From NCBI RefSeq assembly GCF_019599265.1, contig NZ_JAHZTC010000004.1, positions 186,001-250,000 of the forward strand: a stretch of DNA of 64,000 nt, in the 5' to 3' direction. Source of the stretch: Pontibacter sp. HSC-14F20. Its GTDB lineage: Bacteria; Bacteroidota; Bacteroidia; Cytophagales; Hymenobacteraceae. Positions 34,197 through 43,859 of the stretch are shown one piece after another (the stretch's first letter is position 1; each line of letters opens with the position of its first letter). The position numbers and the translations under genes are program-made. The notes beneath the pieces are model-generated. The model made no database searches. It saw nothing but the letters and a program-made list of their open reading frames with translations, and had not been told where the DNA came from.

Positions 34197-35354
34197 ATGG
34201 AGCTATCTTACATCCTGAACGAGTTGGGCGAAGATCGGGAACTGTATTACAATGCAGTAACGCCTCCCATCCTGCAGACCAGCAATTTTGCCAGCAAAAC
34301 GGTGGACGATATGCGGCGCATGCTCCAGAACGAGGCAGAGTCATACCTCTATACCCGTGGCAACAACCCCACTGTGACCATGTTTGAGAAGAAGATGGCG
34401 GCGATGGAAGGAGCGGAGCATGCTATTGCCTTTGGAAGCGGGATAGCGGCAGTTTCGGCAGCGGTGCTATCGCAAGTGAAGGCAGGAGATCATGTGGTGT
34501 GTGTGGATAAACCTTACGGCTGGACCAATGTGTTGATGAACCGCTTCCTGCCCAGGTTCGGGGTAGAAGTAACCCTGGTAGACGGTACCGACACGGAGAA
34601 CTACCGCCAGGCGATGCGGCCCAACACGAAATTGCTATACCTGGAAAGCCCGAACTCTTTTACCTTTGAGCAGCAGGATATTGCAGCTGTTGCAGCACTT
34701 GCCAAAACGCATGGCTGTAGCACCATCATCGACAATAGTTTTGCCTCGCCGCTCAACCAGAACCCTTTACAGATGGGCGTGGACCTGGTCGTGCACTCCT
34801 GCACCAAATACATTGGCGGCCACTCTGACACGATGGGCGGCGTGATTTGTGGCAGTCGCGACATGATCAACAGGATATTCGAGGGAGAGTTTATGACGCT
34901 CGGGGCTATTTTGTCGCCGCACGATGCCTGGCTGCTCCTGCGTGGTCTGCGCACACTGCATGTGCGAATGGAGCGCGTCGCTGAAACAACCCGAAAGGTA
35001 GTAGCCTGGCTTCAGCAGCAGGAAAAGGTTGAGAAGATCTATTATCCTTTCCTGCCTTCAAATCCGCAGTATGAGCTTTCCAAAAAACAACTGCGCAACA
35101 ACACCGGGCAGTTTACAATTGCTCTCAGAACAGATGACATCAAGAAAGCAGAAGACTTCTGCAACAGTTTGCAGCACTTTCTGATGGCGGCCTCCTGGGG
35201 CGGACACGAGTCGCTAATATACCCGGCCGCCGCCTATTACAACAACGGCAGTCACAAAGGCAAACTAGACTTTAATCTGGTGCGCTTTTACATCGGGCTG
35301 GAAGATGCAGACTATCTGATTAAAGATATAGAGCAGGCGCTGAGCAAGGTGTAG
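34197..35354 (+). CDS. Cys/Met-metabolism PLP enzyme (cystathionine synthase/lyase or Met gamma-lyase family)
   Basis: 385-residue PLP enzyme of the gamma family. YTRGNNPTV binds the cofactor phosphate, AFGSGIAAVSA and VDNSF-type IIDNSFASP contain the PLP aspartate, and SCTKYIGGHSD contains the Schiff-base Lys. A purine-rich GAGGGGG sits about 25 bases upstream of ATG 34197. Sequence alone does not separate cystathionine gamma-synthase, gamma-lyase, beta-lyase and methionine gamma-lyase. No methionine pathway genes are adjacent and I see no riboswitch in the 265-base upstream gap. Confidence 0.88.
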   Translation: MELSYILNELGEDRELYYNAVTPPILQTSNFASKTVDDMRRMLQNEAESYLYTRGNNPTVTMFEKKMAAMEGAEHAIAFGSGIAAVSAAVLSQVKAGDHVVCVDKPYGWTNVLMNRFLPRFGVEVTLVDGTDTENYRQAMRPNTKLLYLESPNSFTFEQQDIAAVAALAKTHGCSTIIDNSFASPLNQNPLQMGVDLVVHSCTKYIGGHSDTMGGVICGSRDMINRIFEGEFMTLGAILSPHDAWLLLRGLRTLHVRMERVAETTRKVVAWLQQQEKVEKIYYPFLPSNPQYELSKKQLRNNTGQFTIALRTDDIKKAEDFCNSLQHFLMAASWGGHESLIYPAAAYYNNGSHKGKLDFNLVRFYIGLEDADYLIKDIEQALSKV

Positions 35355-35420
35355 CACCACCAAAATATACAATTGAAATAATATTGATGATTTGGTAACA
35401 TTTGATTGAAAGCGTCTGCT

Positions 35421-35428
35421 TACCTTTG
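35421..35428 (+). promoter_or_regulatory. -7 promoter element upstream of the T9SS cargo gene
   Basis: TACCTTTG, followed by C, matches TAnnTTTG. TTTG lies 16 bases upstream (35401-35404), shorter than the usual spacing. The leader would be about 100 bases. Confidence 0.45.
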
Positions 35429-35535
35429 CAACCGATGGATCTTCATGCGCACTTCTGTGTACGTATCCCATTGCGCGACAGTGCAGTACACTCTTGCGTC
35501 CCCTACACATCAGAAATCAAATCTCTCTTATACCT

Positions 35536-38500
35536 ATGTTTAAACATCTACACAAAGCCTCTGCTTTTGTGCTGGTCTGCTGTGCCTTTTTAGCTGGCGG
35601 AGAAGCTTTAGCGCAGACAAACCCGCAGCCACAGCCGCTGCCTTACTCGCAGGATTTCTCCGGCTTGGAGCATGCCTCTATAGCATACCCTGACGGGTGG
35701 CAAGGCTGGTTACTGTCTACAAGTCCTGGAGCGAACTTTCGAACCACTCCTGCTACTGCCGATAGAGCCATGTTGGCTAGCAGCACATCCACTACTACCA
35801 ATGGTGCGATTCACAACTACAACGGCAAGATAGGTATCCTGAACAGTGGGTCTGTTGACCTGAGCCTGGCATTTGCAATCAATACGCAGCAGAAGCAGGC
35901 CGTAAAGGTCTCTTTCGACATGATGACGCTGCGCAATCCATATGACGGTGGAAGCAATACCCGTATCAACGAAATCGTGCTGCAATACCGCGTTGGAACA
36001 AGCGGGGATTTTAGCACAATTGAGGGCACCCAATACCAGAACAACACGGAGAAATGGGCCACGAGCGGTAACACGGAGCCTCAACAGGTAGAATTCTTCA
36101 CTTTGACGCTGCCAGAAGCGGCTGAAAACCAGGAGGTGGTGCAGTTGCGCTGGGCTACGCGCCAGATTAGCGGTAGCGGCTCCAGACCAAGTTTTGCTGT
36201 GGACAACATTGAGGTGAGCAGTCTGAGCGACAGCAAGGACCCCATCGTGCTGGCTCCTGCTTCACTTGCCTTTGGCGAAGTGGCTGCCGGACAGCCAACA
36301 ACTGTTTCCTATACCTTGACCAGCGCCAACATCACGGACAATGTGCAGCTAACGGCGACAGGAGGCTTCACAGTTTCAAAACGGGCGACTTCTGGTTTCG
36401 TGACCAGCCTTACCTTTTCAGCTGAGGAGATGGCCGCTAATCCCACAGTGTTTGTGCAGGTAACGCCAACTACAACAGGCGCTCTGTCGGGTACGATTTC
36501 GCATAGTGGCCACGATATAGCTACTGTCGTAACCGAGCTGAAAGCCAATGCGGTTAGCCCATTTGCTCAGGACTTTAACAACTGCTCTACCACCCTGCCA
36601 GGCGGCTGGAAGGCCTATAGCGTAACTGGTGACCAGGTATGGGGCTGCACGACTTTCGGAAGAGAGACAGAAGAAAACCCACGTAACAACGGCGTTCAAA
36701 TTAACGGCTATGCCGGCAGCGCCCAAGACAACGAAGACTGGATGATTTCTCCTGCACTGGATTTGTCTGAGTTCAACATCGCCGCACTTTCTTTCTGGAC
36801 AAGAACTGCTTTTACGGGTCCTGGTCTGAAGCTGATGGTGTCGACAGACTACGACGGCAGCAGCGCACCTGCCACTGCCACCTGGACAGAACTGAATGGC
36901 GATTTCCCGGCTGCCGCTTCTGACGTATGGAAGCAGTCGATTGTAAACCTCACTGCTTACAAAGGTGCTTCGGTGCACGTGGCTTTCGTCTATACCTCTG
37001 GTGTTGACCTTAATGCCGCCCGCTGGACACTGGACGATTTCGCTGTGGAGAATGTAGACCAATTGTTGGTTGCCAGTGACTTCAACCTTGATTTTGGGTT
37101 GGTGGAAGTACCGAACGCCTCTGCTCCGTATACCTTCAATTTTTCTGCACTGGGCTACCCGGCAGGTATGACGCTGTCAGTAGGTACTGATTTCGAACTT
37201 TCCAAAAACGGACAGGTATACGCTTCTTCTCTGGTTTATACTGCTGCTGAAGCGGGTCTTTCAAACCAGGTATACCTGCGCTATAAGCCAGGCAGCACCA
37301 AGCTCCGCTCCACTGGCCAGCTGACCTACACAAGCGGCGATTTCTCTGTAGTGAAAAGTAACTTAACCGGCACCTCCCTGCCGAAAAGCAGCACCCTGGA
37401 CATCGTGTCCTGGAACCTGGAGTGGTTCGGCGCTGACAAAGACGACAGAGGCTCAGAACTTGGTCCTAACGACGAGGAACTGCAGTTTGCCAATGCTAAA
37501 AAGGCACTACAGACATTGGACGCTGATATCATTGCCTTCCAGGAGATTGCAAACGATGCCGCCATGGCCAGCCTGATAGCTGAGTTGCCGGCCTATGACT
37601 TTGTTCGTTCTGATGTGCACTCTTATTCCTGGGACCCAAGCCGTAACCTGGTGCCACAAAAACTTTATGTTGCCTACAAGAAGGATGTAATTAAAGTAAA
37701 GAGCCAAAAAGTTCTGCTCCACAAATTGTATCAGGATGTGCTAGCTGGTACAGCTACGTTGCCAGATTATCCGGCTGCACAGACCAGTTTCTGGGCAAGC
37801 GGCCGCCTTCCTCTGATGGTGGAACTGGAAGCCACAGTAAACGGCGTGACGCAGCAAATCTATGTGGTGAATCTTCATACCAGAGCCAACTCCGGCACGA
37901 ACGTGACGCCATACAACCAACGTAAGTACGACGTGCAGGTGTTAAAAGACAGCCTGGCGGCACAGTACCCGAACGTAAACCTGGTGATGCTGGGCGATAT
38001 GAATGACGATGTGGACGTTTCTGTAGTAAACGACCTGCCTTCTACCCTGAACCCATTTGTACAGGATGAAAATTACAGAGCACTGACCTACGACCTGAGC
38101 GTGGCAGGTGGCTATACCTATGCGAGTGGCTCTTTCCAGAGCTTCCTGGACCACATCATCGTTTCTAAATCTTTAGTGGATGAATATATCGAGGAATCTG
38201 TTACAATTGAGAACCAATTGCTTAGCCTGATTCCGAGTTACAGAAGCACCACCTCAGACCACGTACCGGTATCGGCCCGCTTCAGCTTCAGCGCAACGCC
38301 AGCCGTTGCTTTCTCAGCACCTACACTGACGGCAACTGAAGGCGATGCACCCTTTGCCGTGAACATGAGCATCTCGGCTGCGCAGCCAAAAGCGCACACT
38401 CTATACCTGACTGTGAAGGACGGTGCCACAGCCACAGCAGTTGATTACACGACTGCCCCGGTAGCCGCTAACAACGTAATTGCAGTCGAGGTGTCTGCTT

Positions 38501-38940
38501 ATGCTACATCAGCCACTTTCGACGTGAGCATCATAGACGACAAAGTGACTGAGCCAACGGAGCAGGTAACGTTCCATATCAACAATGTAACCACCGACCT
38601 GGGTATAGCCGCATCAGCCCGTAGCTTCACGCTGGCCATCCGCGACAACGACTTCCCGGCAGGTATAGCCAATGGTCAGGACCTGGCTTTCCGTCTGTAT
38701 CCGAACCCGACGCAGGGCCCTGTGGTGAACATCTCATTACCAGTAGAAGTATCGGTGATGGATGAGATGACACTGGAGCTACGTTCTGCAAACGGCACTA
38801 AAATGTATGAACTAAACGGTAACCTGAGCAGTGTGCAGCAGCAGCTGAACGAGAAGGTAGCCGGTCTGCGTAACGGCATGTATTATGTGCAGGTAGCGGT
38901 ACAAGGCAAGGTATACCAAGCCAAACTGGTAAGAAACTAG
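35536..38940 (+). CDS. Multidomain secreted endonuclease/phosphatase-family protein with T9SS sorting domain
   Basis: 1134-residue secreted protein. The signal peptide starts at ATG 35536 (MFKHLHK...GGEALAQ); the frame extends 14 codons upstream without a plausible start. Order: jelly-roll adhesion-type domain (about 30-215), Ig-like domain (about 220-335), second jelly-roll of the choice-of-anchor type (about 335-505), Ig-like spacer, then an endonuclease/exonuclease/phosphatase domain from about 618 to 915 (SWNLEWFG, ADIIAFQE, VVNLHTRA, LGDMNDD, SFLDHII, SDHVPVSARF, i.e. the metal and catalytic residues). A Calx-beta domain (about 915-1035) and a T9SS type A sorting tail (YPNPTQGP...) finish it. 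Likely an extracellular DNase or phosphoesterase for scavenging phosphate or DNA. Confidence 0.93.
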   Translation: MFKHLHKASAFVLVCCAFLAGGEALAQTNPQPQPLPYSQDFSGLEHASIAYPDGWQGWLLSTSPGANFRTTPATADRAMLASSTSTTTNGAIHNYNGKIGILNSGSVDLSLAFAINTQQKQAVKVSFDMMTLRNPYDGGSNTRINEIVLQYRVGTSGDFSTIEGTQYQNNTEKWATSGNTEPQQVEFFTLTLPEAAENQEVVQLRWATRQISGSGSRPSFAVDNIEVSSLSDSKDPIVLAPASLAFGEVAAGQPTTVSYTLTSANITDNVQLTATGGFTVSKRATSGFVTSLTFSAEEMAANPTVFVQVTPTTTGALSGTISHSGHDIATVVTELKANAVSPFAQDFNNCSTTLPGGWKAYSVTGDQVWGCTTFGRETEENPRNNGVQINGYAGSAQDNEDWMISPALDLSEFNIAALSFWTRTAFTGPGLKLMVSTDYDGSSAPATATWTELNGDFPAAASDVWKQSIVNLTAYKGASVHVAFVYTSGVDLNAARWTLDDFAVENVDQLLVASDFNLDFGLVEVPNASAPYTFNFSALGYPAGMTLSVGTDFELSKNGQVYASSLVYTAAEAGLSNQVYLRYKPGSTKLRSTGQLTYTSGDFSVVKSNLTGTSLPKSSTLDIVSWNLEWFGADKDDRGSELGPNDEELQFANAKKALQTLDADIIAFQEIANDAAMASLIAELPAYDFVRSDVHSYSWDPSRNLVPQKLYVAYKKDVIKVKSQKVLLHKLYQDVLAGTATLPDYPAAQTSFWASGRLPLMVELEATVNGVTQQIYVVNLHTRANSGTNVTPYNQRKYDVQVLKDSLAAQYPNVNLVMLGDMNDDVDVSVVNDLPSTLNPFVQDENYRALTYDLSVAGGYTYASGSFQSFLDHIIVSKSLVDEYIEESVTIENQLLSLIPSYRSTTSDHVPVSARFSFSATPAVAFSAPTLTATEGDAPFAVNMSISAAQPKAHTLYLTVKDGATATAVDYTTAPVAANNVIAVEVSAYATSATFDVSIIDDKVTEPTEQVTFHINNVTTDLGIAASARSFTLAIRDNDFPAGIANGQDLAFRLYPNPTQGPVVNISLPVEVSVMDEMTLELRSANGTKMYELNGNLSSVQQQLNEKVAGLRNGMYYVQVAVQGKVYQAKLVRN

Positions 38941-38954
38941 TTTATATCAACTCA

Positions 38955-38993
38955 AAAAAAGCGGCCTCCTGCCTTACGGGAGGCCGCTTTTTT
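38955..38993 (+). terminator. Terminator after the T9SS cargo gene
   Basis: Perfect 15-bp stem AAAAAAGCGGCCTCC/GGAGGCCGCTTTTTT with a nine-base loop. Confidence 0.93.
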
Positions 38994-39080
38994 ATGTATA
39001 GGTATAGCGGTTCCTTATCTGAAGTCGTTCTAACAGGTATAACCAAGCCGTAAATCAATCGGTAAGAAGTAAACGAATAA

Positions 39081-39479
39081 ATGGAAACGACTATGACAGA
39101 CAAACCGCAAATCATAAACAATGTACACGCTGCCACCCTGATCGGGACAGGCCTGAGCAGTTATTTTATGAATGAGAAGCGACCCAAAACAGCGCTTATA
39201 CCTGCTGTGGCTGGAAGCGGGCTACTGCTCCTGAGCAGAAATCTGGAGAAAGGCGACCAGACCACGGCGCATGTGGCAGTCGGCATCACCGGACTCCTGC
39301 TGGCCCAGACCCTGCGCTCGTTCCTGCAGGCTGCCGTACCCGACGCCGAAACAGAAGCAAAATTTGATACGGCTACCTTAAACCGCCGGAAACTGATGTT
39401 TGGCCTGATGAGTACCACAGGTATAGCGGCCATGGCCAATTATATCGGCGGATTTATCGAGAAGCGAAAGAATGGCTAA
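39081..39479 (+). CDS. Small Gly/Ala-rich membrane protein, unknown
   Basis: 132 residues (128 if translation begins at the second ATG, 39093, whose context GAAACGACTATG resembles that of other genes here). About four short hydrophobic segments are visible (AATLIGTGLSSYF, ALIPAVAGSGLLLL, VAVGITGLLLAQ, MSTTGIAAMANYIGG). Not recognised. It stands alone between two terminators. Confidence 0.6.
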   Translation: METTMTDKPQIINNVHAATLIGTGLSSYFMNEKRPKTALIPAVAGSGLLLLSRNLEKGDQTTAHVAVGITGLLLAQTLRSFLQAAVPDAETEAKFDTATLNRRKLMFGLMSTTGIAAMANYIGGFIEKRKNG

Positions 39480-39491
39480 GGTATACCTGAC

Positions 39492-39540
39492 ACAAAAGAG
39501 AGAGCCCGCAGATGCTATACCTGCAGGCTCTCTCTTTTGT
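39492..39540. terminator. Bidirectional terminator between the small membrane protein and ggt
   Basis: Fifteen-base stem ACAAAAGAGAGAGCC (39492-39506) with 39526-39540; an inner CGCAG/CTGCA adds pairs. The loop contains GCTATACCTGC. Confidence 0.9.
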
Positions 39541-39576
39541 ATTTATGAAATCAAAAAGCCGGTTGGCTATACCTTT

Positions 39577-41316
39577 TTAGAAGCCAACTGCAGTATCGTC
39601 ACCGCGCGGGTCGGCACCACCTTCCAGTTTACCGTTAGGCAGCACCAGTATACCTTCCACTGCGCCATACCTACCTCTCTGCTTTAATTTATACCCCTTG
39701 CTTTCCAACGCGGCTCGTACTTCAGGCGAGATGGCATTCGGTTCATGCTGTATCTCGTCGGGGAGCCACTGATGGTGAAAGCGGGGAGCAGCCACAGCTT
39801 CCTGCATGGTCATATTATGCTCCACTACGTTCAGTATCGTTTGGAAAACAGAAGTGATAATCGTCGAGCCGCCCGGTGTGCCCACAACCATAAAGAGCTT
39901 GCCGTCTTTCTCCAGAATAGTTGGTGTCATGGCGCTGAGCATGCGTTTGCCGGGCTGCACGGAGTTTGCTTCGCCTCCAATCAGGCCAAACATGTTCGGA
40001 ACACCGGGCTTCGCGCTGAAGTCGTCCATTTCGTTGTTGAGCAGGAAACCAGCACCTTCTACCACCACCATGGAGCCATACCCTCCGTTGATGGTCGTGG
40101 TGATGGAAGCGGCGTTACCAAACTGGTCCACTATGCTGAAGTGGGTTGTCTGATCTGATTCATACACTGGCAGTACACCGGCTTTTACTTCAGAAGATGG
40201 CGTGGCTCGTTCCAGGTTCACGTTCTGCATACGCTCCTGCAAATAGCTACGATCCAGCAGGCCATTGCTAGGCACTTTGTGAAAATCCGGGTCGCCGAGG
40301 TAAGTGGCGCGGTCAGCGTATACGCGGCGTTTGGCCTCTGTCATAAGCTGAATGGTCTGAGGCTGCTGCCAGCCAAAGCTTTTCAGGTCGTAAGGCTCTA
40401 CCATAGTAAGTAGCTGCATGAGTGCTATACCTCCACTCGAGGGCGGCGACATGGAGGTGACTTTCAGATTTTTGTACTGACCCGTAATCGGCGTGCGCCA
40501 TACCGCATTGTAATCGCGTAGGTCCTGGTGCGAAACAAGGCCTCCGCCCCGCTGCATCTCTTTCACGATCAGGTCGGCCGTTTCGCCGGCGTAAAAACCA
40601 TCACGACCTTGGTCGCGGATGCGCTCCAGAGTGCGGGCCAGGTCCAGGTGATACAGCGTATCACCTGGTTGCCAGGCTTGCTCACGTGTTAGGTAGGGGG
40701 TATGCTTGTTATACCTGATCATTTCTTCCCGGGCATTATTCAACATACGGGCTTCACGGGCAGTCAGCACTACGCCGCGACGAGCCAGGTCAATAGAGGG
40801 CTGCATCAGTTCAGCAAAAGGCAGGGAACCAAGCTTTTCGTGCAGCTTAATCATACCATCAACAGAGCCGGGTACGCCTGCTGCCAGGTGGCCGAGCAGA
40901 CTCAGGTCAGGGATTACATTCCCCAGCGAGTCGAGGTACATGTCGCGGTGAGCGCCTGCAGGTGCTTTCTCCCTGAAGTCAAGCGCACCGGTTTCGCCGG
41001 TACGATGGCGGTAAACCAAAAATCCGCCGCCACCAATGTTGCCGGCCACCGGATAGCAAACTGCCAGCGCAAATTGTGTGGCGATGGCTGCGTCGTAAGC
41101 GTTGCCACCTTTGCGCAGTATCTCCAAACCAATGTTAGAAGCATCGGGATGAGCCGATACCACCATGGCTTTAGCTGCTACAACGCCACGCTTCCCGGCT
41201 TCGGGTTGCGTTTGTGGGCGAGGCGCACAACTGGAAAAGGCGAGGAGTACCGTTGCAATACAAGACAAGGTATAGCGCTTCGTTCGGAAGCTCTGAAGCG
41301 GGTTGACGTGTTTCAT
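39577..41316 (-). CDS. ggt: Gamma-glutamyltransferase lipoprotein
   Basis: Exported enzyme that cleaves or transfers the gamma-glutamyl group of glutathione and related peptides. 579 residues from ATG 41316; the frame reaches 41346 but the signal peptide needs the shorter start. It has a lipobox ending at Cys30 (AFSSC), so unlike E. coli GGT it should be membrane-tethered. The self-cleavage site is [13 protein letters not shown], where the second Thr becomes the nucleophile of the small subunit; GNIGGGGF and [15 protein letters not shown] are also conserved. Since bacillithiol rather than glutathione is expected here (bshA), its natural substrate may be peptides taken from outside. Confidence 0.95.
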   Translation of the reverse strand: MKHVNPLQSFRTKRYTLSCIATVLLAFSSCAPRPQTQPEAGKRGVVAAKAMVVSAHPDASNIGLEILRKGGNAYDAAIATQFALAVCYPVAGNIGGGGFLVYRHRTGETGALDFREKAPAGAHRDMYLDSLGNVIPDLSLLGHLAAGVPGSVDGMIKLHEKLGSLPFAELMQPSIDLARRGVVLTAREARMLNNAREEMIRYNKHTPYLTREQAWQPGDTLYHLDLARTLERIRDQGRDGFYAGETADLIVKEMQRGGGLVSHQDLRDYNAVWRTPITGQYKNLKVTSMSPPSSGGIALMQLLTMVEPYDLKSFGWQQPQTIQLMTEAKRRVYADRATYLGDPDFHKVPSNGLLDRSYLQERMQNVNLERATPSSEVKAGVLPVYESDQTTHFSIVDQFGNAASITTTINGGYGSMVVVEGAGFLLNNEMDDFSAKPGVPNMFGLIGGEANSVQPGKRMLSAMTPTILEKDGKLFMVVGTPGGSTIITSVFQTILNVVEHNMTMQEAVAAPRFHHQWLPDEIQHEPNAISPEVRAALESKGYKLKQRGRYGAVEGILVLPNGKLEGGADPRGDDTAVGF

Positions 41317-41353
41317 GAGTAAGGTATTGGTAAGGCGAAGATGCAAAATAAAA

Positions 41354-41383
41354 AAAAGCCGGCTATCTACATAGCCGGCTTTT
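41354..41383 (-). terminator. Terminator after the Prc-type protease gene
   Basis: Perfect 13-bp stem AAAAGCCGGCTAT/ATAGCCGGCTTTT with a four-base loop; on the minus strand followed by a T run. Confidence 0.92.
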
Positions 41384-41405
41384 GCTTAATGCCCATTGAG
41401 GGCGA

Positions 41406-43517
41406 TTACTTGATGTCGTTTTTGATGATTGCTACTGCTTCTTCCACATACACATCTTTCTGCAGCGACCTCAGGAAGTCTTTGTTGCGGGCCATTTTGG
41501 CGGTGTCTCCCGCCAGGGTCTGCAAATCAGTTTTCAGACGTGATACATTCAGCACCGGAATATTTTTCTGAGCGTCTTCCAGTTGTTTGTTGGCTGTTTC
41601 GCTCTTTTTCTCCTCTTCCATGTACTTCTTCAGACTCAGAGAGCGGGAAGTGTTGTCCACCTGCTTTTTCAGTCTTTCGCCGCTCTGCTGAATGATCTTG
41701 AAGCTCTCGATGTCTGCAATGCGGCCCTTGCTGCTAGCCTGTATCGCCGGAATGTTCAGCTTGGTGCGTGTCCATGTTTTGTAGCGGGCTGGTGATATCT
41801 CATCAAAAGCCAGAGCATATTCCTGCTCTTTTTCACCGAACTCCAGGTAGCTGTAAGCATCTGGCAGAATAACGTCTGGCGTTACACCGCGCAGCTGCGT
41901 GGTGCCGCCGTTAATACGGTAGAACTTCTGGATGGTCAGTTTAAGCGCTCCGAATGGTTTGTATGGATCAAACTGTGATGGCAGGGCTTCGTCAATCTCA
42001 ACAAACTGCTGCACAGTGCCTTTACCGAAAGTAGGTGTACCCACAATTACGGCACGCTTATAATCCTGCATGGCTGCTGCCAGAATTTCAGAAGCAGATG
42101 CGCTGTTTGAGTTCACCATGATCACGAGCGGACCAGTATACTGTACTTCCGGATCTCGGTCGTCGAGCACTACGGTTTTGCCAGATGAAGTGCGTACCTG
42201 AACGATCGGGCCCTGTTCGATGAACAAACCAGCCATTTCCACAGCATCGGCCAGTGAACCACCGCCGTTGTTGCGCAGGTCCAGTACAAGGCCCTGCATA
42301 CCGGCTGCTTTCAGTTTCTCAACCTCAGCCTTCACGTCTTCACCACTATTACGGCCACCTTTGCGCTCAAAGTCGGCATAAAATCCAGGAAGCTTAATGT
42401 ATCCGATCTTCTGTTTGTCGTCAATCATGGCACTTTGGGCGTAGGTCTCTTCAAACACGATCACATCGCGCACAATCGGGATAATGCGGGTACTGCCATC
42501 TGGCTTACGTACTGTCAGGCGTACTTCTGTTCCTTTTTTACCACGGATAAGCTGAATGGCATCGTCCAGGCGCATACCTTCCACCAGAACCGGGTCATTG
42601 CTGCCCTGGGCTACTTTCTGGATCGCATCGCCTGGTTTCAGATCACCCTGCATATACGATGGGCTGCCCGGAACAATTTCCATTACCTTAATCTGTCCAT
42701 CTTTCTCCTGCAGGGAGGCGCCTATACCTTCCAATCGGCCTGTGAACTCAATATCAAAGTCTTTTTTGGCTTTAGGAGGGAAGTAACCTGTGTGCGGATC
42801 GTAAACGTTTGCTACTGCGTTGATGTAAGTAGAGCGGCGGTCGTCGCGGGTTACCTGATCCAGACGCTTGTAGAGTTCGTTGTAAGCTGTCATCACCTTT
42901 TCACGGGCTTCGGCTTCCATCTGTTCCATGGTCTTGCGCGTTTCCTTGCTATCGGCACTGGCGGTGGCTTTTTCCTGTTGCTTCTGCATGTCGGCCAGGC
43001 GCACCAGTGTCTGGTACTTCAGCTGCTTTCTCCAGGCTTCTTTCAGCTCGTTTTTGTCTTTAGCAAATTTCAGTTTCTTGCCGTCCAGCTCAATGTTCTC
43101 TTCTTTAGAAAAATCGAATGGCTTGGACAGGATCTCTTTGTAAAAAGCCTCAGACTCTTTGGTGCGCTTCTCGATCAGATCGGCTGAAATGTCAAAAAAC
43201 TCAAACGAGCCGGCGCGCAGCTGGTCGTCCAACTGGGTTTCATACTTACGTAGCATGGCCACATCTGACTCTAACAGAAACTTTTTGTTAAAATCGATAC
43301 GGTCCAGGTATAGCCCAAAGGCTTTTTTCGAAAAGTTGTCGTCTACCTTCTCCGGCTTATAGTGCATCGTGCTCAAACCCTGCATCAGAGCTTTGATCAG
43401 GATTTCGTTTTTGCCGGCAGGTGTGCTGTTTTTGCTGTACAGGATAAAAGAGCCCGTGAGTAAGATTACGGCCAGTACAGAAAGAAATATTTTTAATCTG
43501 GTTGTCAAGGATAGCAT
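41406..43517 (-). CDS. prc: Carboxy-terminal processing protease (Prc/Tsp type)
   Basis: Periplasmic S41 protease of 703 residues that degrades or trims proteins from the C-terminus. One N-terminal membrane anchor or signal (about 8-27). A long helical N-terminal domain precedes a PDZ domain (about 245-335, GIGASLQEKDGQIKV) and the S41 core, with NSNSASASEILAAAMQDY (catalytic Ser) and TFGKGTVQ (catalytic Lys). The C-terminal helical domain is DUF3340-like. This full-length three-part layout is Tsp/Prc, not the shorter CtpA. Confidence 0.94.
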   Translation of the reverse strand: MLSLTTRLKIFLSVLAVILLTGSFILYSKNSTPAGKNEILIKALMQGLSTMHYKPEKVDDNFSKKAFGLYLDRIDFNKKFLLESDVAMLRKYETQLDDQLRAGSFEFFDISADLIEKRTKESEAFYKEILSKPFDFSKEENIELDGKKLKFAKDKNELKEAWRKQLKYQTLVRLADMQKQQEKATASADSKETRKTMEQMEAEAREKVMTAYNELYKRLDQVTRDDRRSTYINAVANVYDPHTGYFPPKAKKDFDIEFTGRLEGIGASLQEKDGQIKVMEIVPGSPSYMQGDLKPGDAIQKVAQGSNDPVLVEGMRLDDAIQLIRGKKGTEVRLTVRKPDGSTRIIPIVRDVIVFEETYAQSAMIDDKQKIGYIKLPGFYADFERKGGRNSGEDVKAEVEKLKAAGMQGLVLDLRNNGGGSLADAVEMAGLFIEQGPIVQVRTSSGKTVVLDDRDPEVQYTGPLVIMVNSNSASASEILAAAMQDYKRAVIVGTPTFGKGTVQQFVEIDEALPSQFDPYKPFGALKLTIQKFYRINGGTTQLRGVTPDVILPDAYSYLEFGEKEQEYALAFDEISPARYKTWTRTKLNIPAIQASSKGRIADIESFKIIQQSGERLKKQVDNTSRSLSLKKYMEEEKKSETANKQLEDAQKNIPVLNVSRLKTDLQTLAGDTAKMARNKDFLRSLQKDVYVEEAVAIIKNDIK

Positions 43518-43859
43518 CTAATTAAGTTAGTTGGACCACATTGTATCTACGCAAAAGTAGTGCCGCAGATGAGGCCACGGGCATTTCTTTTAAGGCGAGT
43601 CCTAATGTAGTATAAATATAGCTTTATCGCAAAGCGGGGTATTTGTTAAGTGTAAACAAACAGATCGCCTGCTTGTTTTACGCAAAGCCTCACTTCTTTA
43701 TATAACTGTTCTGACTTTTTTTTCGTTTCCCGAGCATGCCTAAACCTTGAAACCTGAGCAGGAACAGCTTGTCTGATCTAAAGCGCTGAAGTGCTTTTTC
43801 TCACAGTATAGCTAGTTCCAAAGCAGTTGCTCAGACAGGTATAGCAAGACCAGACAACT
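43518..43859. other. Divergent intergenic region prc/arylesterase
   Basis: 342 bases. It holds a minus-strand -7 element for prc (43552-43559) and, nearer the arylesterase, a short hairpin AAAGCGC-TGAA-GTGCTTT (43780-43797) followed by T's in plus orientation that could end an unseen small transcript. A GCTATACC-type word lies just before the arylesterase. No ORF worth calling. Confidence 0.5.
43552..43559 (-). promoter_or_regulatory. -7 promoter element for prc
   Basis: On the minus strand TACTTTTG followed by C, 35 bases upstream of the prc start. I see no TTG at the ideal distance. Confidence 0.45.

Noticed and set aside
36418-37062. 214-codon open frame on the minus strand
   Set aside because: Antisense to the T9SS cargo gene, whose domains are continuous and well supported.
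42435-43187. 250-codon open frame on the plus strand with Phe-rich stretches
   Set aside because: Antisense to prc; the hydrophobic look is the complement of Lys/Glu codons.
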